From Flavobacterium sp. JAS (GTDB lineage Bacteria > Bacteroidota > Bacteroidia > Flavobacteriales > Flavobacteriaceae), in assembly GCF_020991455.1 (NCBI RefSeq), contig NZ_JAJMOX010000002.1, positions 310,001 through 374,000 on the forward strand: 64,000 nt of DNA, written 5' to 3'. The position numbers were made by a program, and so were the translations under genes. Within the stretch, counting starts at the first letter, position 1. Every line of letters begins with the position of its first letter. Shown one piece after another: positions 32,158-40,808 of this stretch. The notes beneath the pieces are model-generated. The model searched no databases. It was not told the origin of the DNA and saw only the letters and a program-made list of their open reading frames with translations.

Positions 32158-33303
32158 ATGAGTAATACGACTGAAAATGGAAGATTAATTTCTTTGGATG
32201 TGCTAAGAGGGTTTGTTATGTTTTGGATTATGAGCGGCGAACATATCATACATGCATTGGCTAAAGCCGCACCAATTCCTGTTTTTATATGGATGTCATC
32301 ACAATTGCATCATACAGACTGGAATGGCATTACGTTTTATGATATGATATTTCCTGTATTTCTATTTGTTGCAGGGGTTTCGATGCCTTATTCTTTCGAT
32401 AAAAAAATGATTAATGCCGGTGTAAAAACCCCAATGGAATTACCAGCCAAGGAAAAACAAAAAATATACCTCTCAATGCTAAAAAGAACGTGTATTTTAC
32501 TATTTCTGGGACTGGTTGTAAATGGATTATTACGGTTTGATGGCTATGATCAAACTCGTTTTGCCAGTGTATTGGGACGTATAGGACTTGCCTGTTTTTT
32601 TGCAGGCATGATCTATTTAAATTTTGATTTAAAAAAACAGCTGCTTTGGTTTGCAGGTATTTTGTTTGGTTATTACTTAGTTTTGAAGTTAGTGCCAGTT
32701 CCTAATTTTGGAGCTGGTATTTTAACTAAAGAAGGATCCTTTACGAGTTATATTGACCAACAATTTTTGCCAGGAAGATTGCACAGTAAAGTATATGATC
32801 CCGAAGGTTTGTTTTCGACTATACCGGCTATTGCTACAGCTTTGCTAGGCGTGTTTCTGGGAACTTTTTTGAAACACAGGGTAAATGATTCGATAAAGAG
32901 CAAAATAATAATTATGATCATTTCAGCAATTGTTTTGATAGGCATAGGAATGATCTGGAATTATGATTTCCCTATCAATAAACGCTTGTGGTCAAGCTCT
33001 TTTGTTTGTTATGTGGGAGGATTCAGTATTTTGTTATTTACCTTTTTTTATTTGATAATCGATGTATTGGGTTTTCGGGAATGGGCATTTCCATTAATTA
33101 TAATTGGTTCAAATTCAATTTTGATTTATATGGCTTCTGAGGGTTTGGTAAATTTTGGCTATACCGCAACATTTGTATTTGGAGGCATCATTAAATTATT
33201 TCCAGTCCTTTGGCAACCTGTTTTTACCGCTTTATCAGTAACGCTCATACAACTGCTTTTACTTTATTTTCTATACAAAAGAAGATGGTTTTTGAAAATT
33301 TAA
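32158..33303 (+). CDS. HGSNAT/DUF5009-type membrane N-acetyltransferase
   Basis: A 381-residue polytopic membrane protein (about ten hydrophobic segments). The start LISLDVLRGFVMFWIMSGEH and the block SQLHHTDWNGITFYDMIFPVFLFVAGVS are characteristic of the heparan-alpha-glucosaminide N-acetyltransferase family (COG4299), in which a conserved His of the LHHxxWxG motif takes part in transfer of acetyl from cytosolic acetyl-CoA across the membrane to glucosamine on the far side. In lysosomes this step lets alpha-N-acetylglucosaminidase act. Here a GH89 of that same family lies at 7053. The family match is clear; the sugar substrate is inferred. It is 55 bp before the symporter and probably co-transcribed with it. 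Confidence 0.85.
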   Translation: MSNTTENGRLISLDVLRGFVMFWIMSGEHIIHALAKAAPIPVFIWMSSQLHHTDWNGITFYDMIFPVFLFVAGVSMPYSFDKKMINAGVKTPMELPAKEKQKIYLSMLKRTCILLFLGLVVNGLLRFDGYDQTRFASVLGRIGLACFFAGMIYLNFDLKKQLLWFAGILFGYYLVLKLVPVPNFGAGILTKEGSFTSYIDQQFLPGRLHSKVYDPEGLFSTIPAIATALLGVFLGTFLKHRVNDSIKSKIIIMIISAIVLIGIGMIWNYDFPINKRLWSSSFVCYVGGFSILLFTFFYLIIDVLGFREWAFPLIIIGSNSILIYMASEGLVNFGYTATFVFGGIIKLFPVLWQPVFTALSVTLIQLLLLYFLYKRRWFLKI

Positions 33304-33358
33304 GAGCAGCCTGACTAAACATTTTAACTTACTAACTAACCACAAAACCAACCCAATT

Positions 33359-34996
33359 ATGAACACACTACAAACGGCAGATTATGTTGTTTTTCTTATT
33401 TACTTTATTATAGTTGCATCATATGGAATGTACATTTACAGAAGTAAGAAAAATGCAACGACCAGTTCTAACGAATATTTTTTAGCCGAAGGTTCGCTTA
33501 CCTGGTGGGCAATTGGAGCATCATTGATAGCCTCTAATATTTCAGCAGAACATTTTATTGGCATGAGTGGTTCAGGTTTTGCTATCGGACTTGCTATTGC
33601 TTCTTATGAATGGATGTCTGCTGCTACCTTAATTATAGTGGCCATGTTTATTTTACCTATTTATCTTAAAAACAAGATATTTACAATGCCACAATTTTTG
33701 GCAAAAAGATATAATGATACCGTAAGTACTATAATGGCAATAATTTGGTTGCTGATATATGTATTTGTAAATCTTACTTCTATTATTTATTTGGGTGCTT
33801 TGGCTATTTCTTCGATAGCCCCCATTAGCTTTCAATTTTGTGTTATAGGACTGAGTTTGTTTTCTATTATTGTCACTTTAGGCGGCATGAAAGTAATAGG
33901 ATATACAGATATGTTTCAGGTTATAGTATTGATTCTTGGAGGTTTGGTCACAACTTATTTGTCCTTGACCTTATTATCAGAACATTTTGGTTTTGGCAAA
34001 GATATCCTTAAAGGCTTGTCGATTTTAAAAGATGAAGCACCTGGTCATCTGAAAATGATACTTGATAAATCGAACCCGCATTATGCTGAACTACCGGGAA
34101 TGTCTGTTATAATAGGTGGTATGCTGATCAATAATCTGGCATATTGGGGCTGCAATCAGTACATTGTTCAAAGAGCTTTAGGGGCTGATTTAAAAACAGC
34201 TCGTAAAGGAATTTTGTTTGCTGCATTTTTAAAACTATTAGTTCCTATAATTGCAGTTCTACCAGGTATTGCCATGTACGTCATGCATCAAAACGGAATG
34301 TTTCAGCATGAAATGGTCGATGCAACCGGAGTTTTAAAACCGGATCATGCCTATCCAACCTTGATGAATTTGTTACCCGCAGGATTAAAAGGAGTTGCGT
34401 TAGCGGCTTTAACAGCAGCAATTGTAGCCTCATTGGCAGGTAAAGCCAATAGTATTTCTACAATTTTTTCTTTAGACATTTATAAAAAATACTTTAACAA
34501 AAAGGCAACAGAAAGAAAATTGGTACTTACCGGAAGATGGTGTGTCATAGTTGCAGTGTTTATTGCTGCTCTTGTAGCACCGGCATTAAAATCATTAGAC
34601 CAGGCATATCAGTTCATACAAGAATATGTTGGTTTCTTTTCGCCGGGAGTTTTGGCTATTTTTTTATTGGGAATGTTTTGGAAAAAGACAACTCCCTCAG
34701 CCGGACTTGCGGGTGCATTGCTAACAGTACCTATTGCAGCAGTATTAAAATTCCTGCCTGTCTGGACAAATGGCACTTTTCCTGATTATCCATTTTTAGA
34801 CAGAATGACCATTGCTTTCTTTTTAATTGTATTTATGATGATCGCAATAAGCCTCTTAAAACCTGAATCTCAACAAGAGCAGGAAACCTTAAAAATCGAA
34901 GTCGATACATCAATGTTCAAAGTTTCCTCAGAGTTTATTATTGGATCATTTATTATTAGCGGCATATTAATAGCGCTATATACTGTCTTTTGGTAA
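33359..34996 (+). CDS. Sodium:solute symporter (SSS family)
   Basis: A 545-residue inner-membrane protein with 13-14 predicted helices. Family signatures include EYFLAEGSLTWWAIGASLIASNISAEHFIGMSGSG in the first core helices (two overlapping pieces), YWGCNQYIVQRALGADLKTARKG, and GLKGVALAALTAAIVASLAGKANS in the sodium-site helix. It resembles the SGLT-like sugar/uronate/inositol importers of Bacteroidota. Candidate substrates are myo-inositol (for MIOX), galacturonate from the GH28 enzymes, or galactose from GH2; sequence alone cannot decide. It lies between the acetyltransferase and the first GH28, 26 bp before the latter. Confidence 0.9.
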   Translation: MNTLQTADYVVFLIYFIIVASYGMYIYRSKKNATTSSNEYFLAEGSLTWWAIGASLIASNISAEHFIGMSGSGFAIGLAIASYEWMSAATLIIVAMFILPIYLKNKIFTMPQFLAKRYNDTVSTIMAIIWLLIYVFVNLTSIIYLGALAISSIAPISFQFCVIGLSLFSIIVTLGGMKVIGYTDMFQVIVLILGGLVTTYLSLTLLSEHFGFGKDILKGLSILKDEAPGHLKMILDKSNPHYAELPGMSVIIGGMLINNLAYWGCNQYIVQRALGADLKTARKGILFAAFLKLLVPIIAVLPGIAMYVMHQNGMFQHEMVDATGVLKPDHAYPTLMNLLPAGLKGVALAALTAAIVASLAGKANSISTIFSLDIYKKYFNKKATERKLVLTGRWCVIVAVFIAALVAPALKSLDQAYQFIQEYVGFFSPGVLAIFLLGMFWKKTTPSAGLAGALLTVPIAAVLKFLPVWTNGTFPDYPFLDRMTIAFFLIVFMMIAISLLKPESQQEQETLKIEVDTSMFKVSSEFIIGSFIISGILIALYTVFW

Positions 34997-35022
34997 TTTT
35001 TAATTAATAAGCAAATACGATT

Positions 35023-36585
35023 ATGAATAATAATAACAACAAAATTTCAAAGTGTAGTATCATTTTATTTTTTCTTTTACAGCTAAGTTTTAATGTTGAA
35101 ATGTATGCCGGTAAACGAAAAGATTATCAGGTTACTGCTTTTGGAGCTGTGGCTGATGGCAAAACATTAAACACAATAGCAATTCAAAAAGCAATAGATG
35201 CAGCCAATAAAAATAAGGGGGGAAGAGTTATTTTTTCAAAAGGGAAATTTTTATCAGGAAGTATTGTATTAAAAACGGATGTAACATTATTCTTTGAAGA
35301 AGGAGCAGTATTGTTAGGTAGTACAAACCCTGATGATTATCCTAAGTATGAAGGAATCAGAGCATTGGTTTTGGCCCATTCCTCAAAAAATATTGCTATA
35401 ACCGGAAAAGGAGCCATAGACGGTCAGGGAAGAGAACTCGCACTCGCCATAGATAGTTTGCATCATACCGGAGTAAAAATTGATCCTAGCTACAATTACA
35501 GGAGACTAAGACCAAATGACGGAAGAGGAAAATTAGTTTCATTCGTGAAATGTGATTCTATCACAATGACCGATTTTACACTAAAAAACAGCTCAGGCTG
35601 GGTGCAGTGTTTTGAGCAATGCAGCAATATTATAATCGATTATGTAAAAGTAGATAGCAGAGCTTACTGGAACAATGACGGAATTGACATTGATGGATGT
35701 GAAAATGTGAGAATAACAAATTGTGATATCAATTCTGCTGATGATGGTATTTGTTTAAAATCAGAATCTCCGGGATTGCAAAACAATAATATTTATATCG
35801 CAAACTGCACCGTTAGATCAAGTGCTAATGCTGTTAAGTTTGGTACAGGTTCATACGGAAGTTTCAAAAATGTAACAATAGAAAATATTAAGGTTTTTGA
35901 TACTTTCAGATCAGCAATTGCGATAGAATCTGTAGATGGAGCCGAAATTGAAAACATTACTGTTTCGAATATAATAGCTGTCAATACTGGAAATGCAATC
36001 CTAATTCGGTTAGGTCATAGAAATGGCGAAAAACCGGGTTATATTAAAAATGTATCCATTAAAAACGTAAAAGCACAAATCCCTTTTGGGCGTCCGGATA
36101 TTGATTATGATTTACGCGGCCCGGAAGTAGATTATTTTCATAATCCTTTTCCAGCGTCGATTGCCGGAATTCCGGGACATTCTATCGAAAATGTAACGTT
36201 AGAAAACATTGAAATTACGTATCCCGGAAGAGCCTCTAAAGGAATGGCATATTTGCCTTTAAGCAGATTAAAAGACATACTCGAAAATATAAAAGGATAT
36301 CCGGAATTTACCATGTTTGGAGAACTGCCTTCCTGGGGATTTTATGTTCGTCACGTAAACGGAATCGAAATGAAGAATATAAAACTAATTCTTGAAAAAG
36401 AAGATTTTCGTCCGGCCTTTGTTTTTGATGATGTAACCAAATTAGTTATGAAAGACATTGATGTTCCATCAGATAAAACAAATCAAATTATTTTTAAAGA
36501 CGTCCCATCACCCAATCTTGATTCAGCAGCTTTAAAAAGAAAGAACGAACCACAACAAAACACATTTGAACTGCCCGTTAAGTAA
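35023..36585 (+). CDS. GH28-family polygalacturonase-like enzyme, secreted
   Basis: A 520-residue right-handed beta-helix protein with a signal peptide (about 1-28). The opening YQVTAFGAVADGKTLNT-IAIQKAIDAA is the pectate-lyase-3/GH28 leader. Catalytic-type aspartates appear in NNDGIDIDG (Asp219, Asp222) and ADDGIC (Asp240, Asp241). The GHG and RIK motifs of fungal polygalacturonases are not visible in usual form (ANAVKFGTGSYG follows instead), which is common in Bacteroidota GH28 enzymes acting on rhamnogalacturonan or terminal galacturonate. It may be an exo-acting enzyme for pectin side structures. It is followed 50 bp later by a second GH28. Confidence 0.87.
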   Translation: MNNNNNKISKCSIILFFLLQLSFNVEMYAGKRKDYQVTAFGAVADGKTLNTIAIQKAIDAANKNKGGRVIFSKGKFLSGSIVLKTDVTLFFEEGAVLLGSTNPDDYPKYEGIRALVLAHSSKNIAITGKGAIDGQGRELALAIDSLHHTGVKIDPSYNYRRLRPNDGRGKLVSFVKCDSITMTDFTLKNSSGWVQCFEQCSNIIIDYVKVDSRAYWNNDGIDIDGCENVRITNCDINSADDGICLKSESPGLQNNNIYIANCTVRSSANAVKFGTGSYGSFKNVTIENIKVFDTFRSAIAIESVDGAEIENITVSNIIAVNTGNAILIRLGHRNGEKPGYIKNVSIKNVKAQIPFGRPDIDYDLRGPEVDYFHNPFPASIAGIPGHSIENVTLENIEITYPGRASKGMAYLPLSRLKDILENIKGYPEFTMFGELPSWGFYVRHVNGIEMKNIKLILEKEDFRPAFVFDDVTKLVMKDIDVPSDKTNQIIFKDVPSPNLDSAALKRKNEPQQNTFELPVK

Positions 36586-36635
36586 TTGATATTCGAAGCA
36601 GATTTATTAAAATTTTAAATAAAAAAAGAAAATCA

Positions 36636-38075
36636 ATGATGAAGAAGCCTATACTTACTTTGATTATTTTTTGCCTGTCACTTAGTGTAGCAGCGCAAAA
36701 AATATATGACGTTAAAAAATATGGTGCTAAAGGAGACGGAAAAACCAATGATGCTATTGCGATTCAAAAAGCAATCGATGCTTGCAGTATTACTGGCGGG
36801 CAAGTACTAATACCAGCGCCCTTTACATTTCTCACGGGACCTTTTAATGTAAAATCGAATGTGGATTTGCACATTGAAGGCGGTGCCAGAATTTTAGCAA
36901 GTCCAGATGAAAAATTATATGCAGAAAGTGCTTTTCGTGAAAATAAAGGAGAAGGTACAATCTGGATTGGAGGTAAAAATATTGAGAATTTTACTATCAG
37001 TGGAAATGGTAAAATTGACGGAAACGGTATTTCGTTTATGGGAGCCGAAGAAGAAGATGCTTATGTGTTAAAACCCTTTAATGTATTAGATCCGCGTCCG
37101 CATGTTTTAACTATTATAGGAGGAAAAAATATCCGAATAAAAGATGTTCATATCGGGAATTCGGCCTATTGGACCATTCATCTGGTGGGTTGTAATGATG
37201 TTGTCATTAGCGGAATTACATTGTTAAACAGCTTAAAAGTTCGTAACAGCGATGGTATTGACTTAGATCATTCAAAAAATGTTCGTATAAGCGACTGTTA
37301 TATCGAAAGTGGAGACGATTGCATTTGTCTAAAAAACAGACGAGAATTTGAAGAGTTTGGCGCCTGCGAAAACATAACTGTTACAAATTGCACCATGACC
37401 AGCAGCAGTTGCGCCATCAAGATTGGTTCAGAAAACATGGATGCAATCAGGCAAGTGGTATTCAATAATTGTATTATTAAAAATAGCAATCGTGGGGTAG
37501 GAATTCAAAATAGGGATGAAGGAACGGTGAGCGACGTTATTTTTTCTAACATGATTATCGAAGGACGTTTGACATCTGATACCTGGTGGGGAAAAGCTGA
37601 ACCTATTTATGTAACGGCTTATAGTCGTGCAAGCGGAAACCATAAAGATGCAAACTGGCGTTTTCCAAAAGGAGCAACCGAAGGGAAAGTGGGCGCAATA
37701 AGTAATATTTATTTTTCTAATATTCAATGTACGAGTGAAAATGGAGTATATGTTAGTGCAGAATCAAAAGATAAAATAAACAACGTTGTCTTTGATAATG
37801 TTAGTGTTTTTATTGATAAAACAACCAGCAATCAGGGAGGTGTTTATGATCGACGTCCGTCTAAATTAGAAGGTTTTGTTAAAGGAAGTACTTCAGGCTT
37901 TTATTTTGATAATGCGCAACGAATAAAAGTACAAAGCTGTTCAGTGTTATGGGGAAAAAACAAACCAGATTATTTTGCCTACGCCATAGAAAGTAAAAAC
38001 GTAGATGCATTGATAATAAGTAATTTGGAAGGGCAATCGGCTTTTCCGGATGAATTAGAAGCAGTAAAAAAATGA
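36636..38075 (+). CDS. Second GH28-family enzyme, secreted
   Basis: A 479-residue beta-helix protein with a signal peptide (1-20, VAAQ). It opens with IYDVKKYGAKGDGKTNDAIAI... as GH28 proteins do. Motifs are RNSDGIDLDH (Asp206, Asp209) and SGDDCICLKN (Asp227, Asp228), followed by SSCAIKIGSE in place of the classical GHG...RIK arrangement. It is distinct from the GH28 just upstream, so the pair probably cleaves different linkages. The LacI-type regulator starts only 7 bp downstream, so the two are almost certainly co-transcribed. Confidence 0.9.
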   Translation: MMKKPILTLIIFCLSLSVAAQKIYDVKKYGAKGDGKTNDAIAIQKAIDACSITGGQVLIPAPFTFLTGPFNVKSNVDLHIEGGARILASPDEKLYAESAFRENKGEGTIWIGGKNIENFTISGNGKIDGNGISFMGAEEEDAYVLKPFNVLDPRPHVLTIIGGKNIRIKDVHIGNSAYWTIHLVGCNDVVISGITLLNSLKVRNSDGIDLDHSKNVRISDCYIESGDDCICLKNRREFEEFGACENITVTNCTMTSSSCAIKIGSENMDAIRQVVFNNCIIKNSNRGVGIQNRDEGTVSDVIFSNMIIEGRLTSDTWWGKAEPIYVTAYSRASGNHKDANWRFPKGATEGKVGAISNIYFSNIQCTSENGVYVSAESKDKINNVVFDNVSVFIDKTTSNQGGVYDRRPSKLEGFVKGSTSGFYFDNAQRIKVQSCSVLWGKNKPDYFAYAIESKNVDALIISNLEGQSAFPDELEAVKK

Positions 38076-38082
38076 TATTGAT

Positions 38083-39114
38083 ATGAAAAACAAACCGGTT
38101 TCTATTAAGAATATTGCTGATGAACTAAAGATTTCCATAACAACGGTTTCTTTTGTATTGAATGGAAAAGCAAAAGAAAAACACATTTCTAAAGAGTTAA
38201 CGCAAAGGGTTTTAGATTATGCAAAACAAATAAACTACAGACCAAATCAAATTGCACAAAGCCTTAGAACAGGGAAATCAAAAATTTTGGTTTTTATGGT
38301 AGAAGATATTTCAAATAGTTTCTTTTCTAAATTAGCTCGAATTTTTGAAGATATTTCATTTGATAAAGGATATAAAGTCATTTTTTGCAGCAACGAAAAT
38401 AACGATGAAAAATCAAAAGAATTGATTGAATTATTTAATTTTCGTCAAGTTGATGGGTTTATTATTGTCCCTTCTTCAGGAATAAAGGAAACTATAGAAA
38501 GCTTAATAAAAGATAATAAACCGGTTATTTTATTAGATCGTTTTTTTGAAGGTTTAGATTGTAATAGTGTTAGTATAGATAATCAACAGGCTTCTTATGA
38601 TGCAACCTTACATTTGGTAAATAATCAATTTAAGAATATTGGTTTTGTGACTACAGATTCCAATCAAACGCAAATGAAAGATCGATTGTCAGGATATCAT
38701 AGAGCAATTGATGATAGAGGTTTGAAATCAAACGTTTTACAAATCCCTTACAATGAAATTTTTAAAGGAAAAGGAAAAAAGCATATTGAAAAATTTCTGA
38801 ATGATCATAATCACTTGGATGCTATTTTTTTTGGAACCAATTATCTTGCACAAAACGGATTAGAAGTTTTTAAAGAAAGTAGTCGTAATTTATTAAATGA
38901 ATTTGGCATTGTTGCATTCGATGATAATGATATGTTTAAGCTATGTTCAACTTCAATTAGTTGTGTTGCCCAGCCGCTATTCGAAATTAGTTCTAAACTA
39001 ATGGAATTGATGTTTCTGCTTTTGAAGAAAAATGAGATTGGAGAAAATACTCAAAAAATAGTGCTAAAAACAGAACTTATTATTCGGGAGTCTTCATTAA
39101 GGAGACAGCCTTAA
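38083..39114 (+). CDS. LacI/GalR-family transcriptional regulator
   Basis: A 343-residue DNA-binding protein. The N-terminal HTH (about residues 6-50; SIKNIADELKISITTVSFVL) and hinge helix (YRPNQIAQSLRTGKS) precede a periplasmic-binding-protein-like ligand domain (ILVFMVEDISNSFFSKL, VDGFIIVPSSG, DRLSGYHRAI, GIVAFDDNDMF). It probably senses a sugar or uronate and controls the MIOX-GH2-symporter-GH28 unit or its own operon. The last codons and stop (39112-39114) lie inside copy B of the 40-bp repeat, so the natural C-terminus may have been altered by it. Confidence 0.92.
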   Translation: MKNKPVSIKNIADELKISITTVSFVLNGKAKEKHISKELTQRVLDYAKQINYRPNQIAQSLRTGKSKILVFMVEDISNSFFSKLARIFEDISFDKGYKVIFCSNENNDEKSKELIELFNFRQVDGFIIVPSSGIKETIESLIKDNKPVILLDRFFEGLDCNSVSIDNQQASYDATLHLVNNQFKNIGFVTTDSNQTQMKDRLSGYHRAIDDRGLKSNVLQIPYNEIFKGKGKKHIEKFLNDHNHLDAIFFGTNYLAQNGLEVFKESSRNLLNEFGIVAFDDNDMFKLCSTSISCVAQPLFEISSKLMELMFLLLKKNEIGENTQKIVLKTELIIRESSLRRQP

Positions 39115-39143
39115 CTTATTGTGGCAAATAAAAGAGCAACTCC
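39104..39143 (+). repeat. Copy B of the dispersed ~40-bp repeat
   Basis: It begins GACAGCCTTAACTTATTGTG and ends AGCAACTCC, and aligns without gaps to copy A at 5376-5415. It overlaps the end of the LacI gene and supplies its stop codon. Confidence 0.6.
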
Positions 39144-39219
39144 ATGATAATTTGTGCACCGATTCTGCCACTGTAACTTTGGGCGTTTTTATAAAGATTG
39201 AAAAATGCCTTAAAAGCAA

Positions 39220-39251
39220 AAAACCTGCGAATCCTAGGATTTGCAGGTTTT
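39220..39251 (-). terminator. Hairpin downstream (on -) of the tRNA fragment
   Basis: AAAACCTGC-AATCC arms around a central TA pair almost perfectly over 15 bp. On the minus strand the stem is followed by TTTTTTGC and then TTTT. It lies about 65 bp past the tRNA-like 3' end in that direction, where a tRNA gene's own terminator would be. Confidence 0.7.
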
Positions 39252-39315
39252 ACCACGTTTTTTGCGGGTTTTTGAAAAGATTGAAAAAGTGACCTTTTTA
39301 CTTCTTTTACCCTTT

Positions 39316-39340
39316 TGGTGGGGAGAGCAGGATTCGAACC
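39316..39340 (-). tRNA. tRNA 3'-end fragment (T-loop, acceptor arm, CCA), probable attachment-site scar
   Basis: On the minus strand the sequence reads GGTTCGAATCCTGC then TCTCCCCACCA: a T-loop TTCGAAT, the 3' side of a T-stem, the 3' acceptor strand and an encoded CCA. The 5' half of a tRNA is absent: upstream sequence has no anticodon arm, and only three of five T-stem pairs can form. Such 3' fragments are left at the distal end of elements that integrate into tRNA genes. Confidence 0.65.
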
Positions 39341-39402
39341 TTAAGCTGGGAACCTGCATATTTCCTACGTTTTTATTTTTTTCGACCTAGTGTGCCCCGA
39401 TG

Positions 39403-39424
39403 TTGCCACAAAACTTGAAACGCT
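39403..39424 (-). repeat. Inverted copy E of the repeat core
   Basis: Read on the minus strand, AGCGTTTCAAGTTTTGTGGC followed by AA resembles the CTTAACTTTTTGTGGCAA core of copies A and B, in opposite orientation and next to the tRNA fragment. Confidence 0.4.
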
Positions 39425-39530
39425 AATTTGTAGTTTCTTCTGAGTGACTAACTTGTTTAAAATGAATGTTATAATTCGTGTTTTTAAAAACCAAAAGTAT
39501 GCAATTCTTTTTGTAAAAGGAAAAAAATTA

Positions 39531-39569
39531 ACAGCCTTAAGTTTTTGTGACAAAAAAGGTATCCATTCC
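39531..39569 (+). repeat. Copy C of the ~40-bp repeat (diverged)
   Basis: It begins ACAGCCTTAAGTTTTTGTGA and ends ATCCATTCC. The 5' half matches copies A and B well; the 3' half has drifted. Confidence 0.5.
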
Positions 39570-39656
39570 ATTATTGAAAATAAATTTAACAGCGTCAAAT
39601 TTTTGCTATTGGAGATTAAGGATTTTTTTTACTTTTTTCGATGCATTTCTAGAGAA

Positions 39657-39692
39657 AGAACTTAACTTCTATGGCAAAAAAGGTAGCAACTT
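39657..39692 (+). repeat. Copy D of the ~40-bp repeat (diverged)
   Basis: It begins AGAACTTAACTTCTATGGCA and continues to GGTAGCAACTTT. It shares the CTTAACTT...GGCAAA...GCAACT skeleton. Confidence 0.45.
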
Positions 39693-39733
39693 TAATAAAT
39701 CATTTTAAGTACTTAAAATCTTATAATATGAGG

Positions 39734-40777
39734 TTATTTTAATAAATCAGAAGGATAATAATAATTACTCACTTTTATTGGAAATTCATCATTTTTCAGC
39801 ATTTGTGTATATACCCTCCCTGCAGCTACTGTAGCTCCGGTATTTTCCTTGCTCGGATAAGTCATACTGGAACTATGAGAAAAACCTACCATATGGGCCA
39901 TTTCGTGTATGGTGATAAAAGAAGGATCCACAGTTAAATAATCATGTAAAACATGATTGGCCACACCATAGGTAGAACCACCTCCTAATCCTGAAACATT
40001 AACAACAACTCCACAATTCATCATAGGCATATCAATCATTTTCTGTAGAGCCGCCTTTTTTTGATCCACAGTCATTAGCATACCATCATTATCGTAAATG
40101 GGTTCATCAGCAAATGCCTTCATTGTATTATCTGAGACGATAAGGTAAGCCATATTAATTATAAAACCTGAAAATCTCCTGATGTCTTTTGCATCAATAT
40201 TTTCTTTCCAGTTGTTATTTGGGTCATCACTTGGATCAAAGTCATGGTATTTTATTTTCCATTTTAATTTAGCCAACGATTTAAGTTTTTTTATCAATTC
40301 CGTTTCACCAGTAAAATCAAATGATACTTTACTAATGGGAATTCCAGTTACTTTATACTGGGTAAGATTAACTTCATTATTGTTGGTATCAAGGAAAGCT
40401 GTGGTACCCTCCATAAAAGGATACTTTATCTCCTGTACAGCATGAGCCCTGATTTTATTTATTTTCAAAAGTTTTATAGGCTTTGCCTGACCTTCAATTG
40501 TTAATAGAATAGTTGCACTTTCTATATCAACAGGTGCAAAGTTGGCTATTTCTATCGTCGTTTCATTAATCGCCTTTACTCGTAACACTTTTCCTACCTC
40601 ATAACGTCTGGATTCAGATGTCATTGTTTCGAGTGGCTCGCCGTCCTTAAACATGAGCTTTGAGTTACTGTCGCTGTCAAATGAATAGGCAACTGTTGAA
40701 ACAGAAGAAATATTATCTTTTTCACAACTAAAAAATACAATGCAAAGTGTAAGCATTAATAAGACATTTTTTTTCAT
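39734..40777 (-). CDS. Metzincin-type zinc metalloprotease, lipoprotein
   Basis: A 347-residue lipoprotein (lipobox FFSC, Cys18). The C-terminal domain carries HEMAHMVGFSH (His291, Glu292, His295, His301), the HExxHxxGxxH zinc site of metzincins, followed by SSSMTYPS as a possible Met-turn. It resembles the M57-type 'dual-action HEIGH' peptidases of Bacteroidota. The N-terminal ~150 residues look like a beta-rich domain of unknown type. It is the last gene of the PL8-CBM9 unit on this strand, where a protease might free glycosaminoglycans from core proteins; this link is inference. Confidence 0.85.
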   Translation of the reverse strand: MKKNVLLMLTLCIVFFSCEKDNISSVSTVAYSFDSDSNSKLMFKDGEPLETMTSESRRYEVGKVLRVKAINETTIEIANFAPVDIESATILLTIEGQAKPIKLLKINKIRAHAVQEIKYPFMEGTTAFLDTNNNEVNLTQYKVTGIPISKVSFDFTGETELIKKLKSLAKLKWKIKYHDFDPSDDPNNNWKENIDAKDIRRFSGFIINMAYLIVSDNTMKAFADEPIYDNDGMLMTVDQKKAALQKMIDMPMMNCGVVVNVSGLGGGSTYGVANHVLHDYLTVDPSFITIHEMAHMVGFSHSSSMTYPSKENTGATVAAGRVYTQMLKNDEFPIKVSNYYYPSDLLK

Positions 40778-40808
40778 AGTAATAAATTTGGGTTTAAATA
40801 ATTATTTT

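Larger units (their letters stand above)
39144..39733. other. Locus boundary region: tRNA scar, terminator and repeat copies, no intact gene
   Basis: About 590 bp between two oppositely oriented loci. It contains a terminator-like hairpin (39220-39251), a tRNA 3'-end fragment (39316-39340), an inverted copy of the repeat core (39403-39424) and two looser direct copies (39531-39569, 39657-39692). Short open frames here have no recognisable similarity. The composition suggests leftovers of integration events. Confidence 0.6.

Noticed and set aside
39365..39598. 77-codon minus-strand frame in the boundary region
   Set aside because: Composed of repeat and spacer sequence beside the tRNA fragment; no signal, domain or ribosome-binding context.
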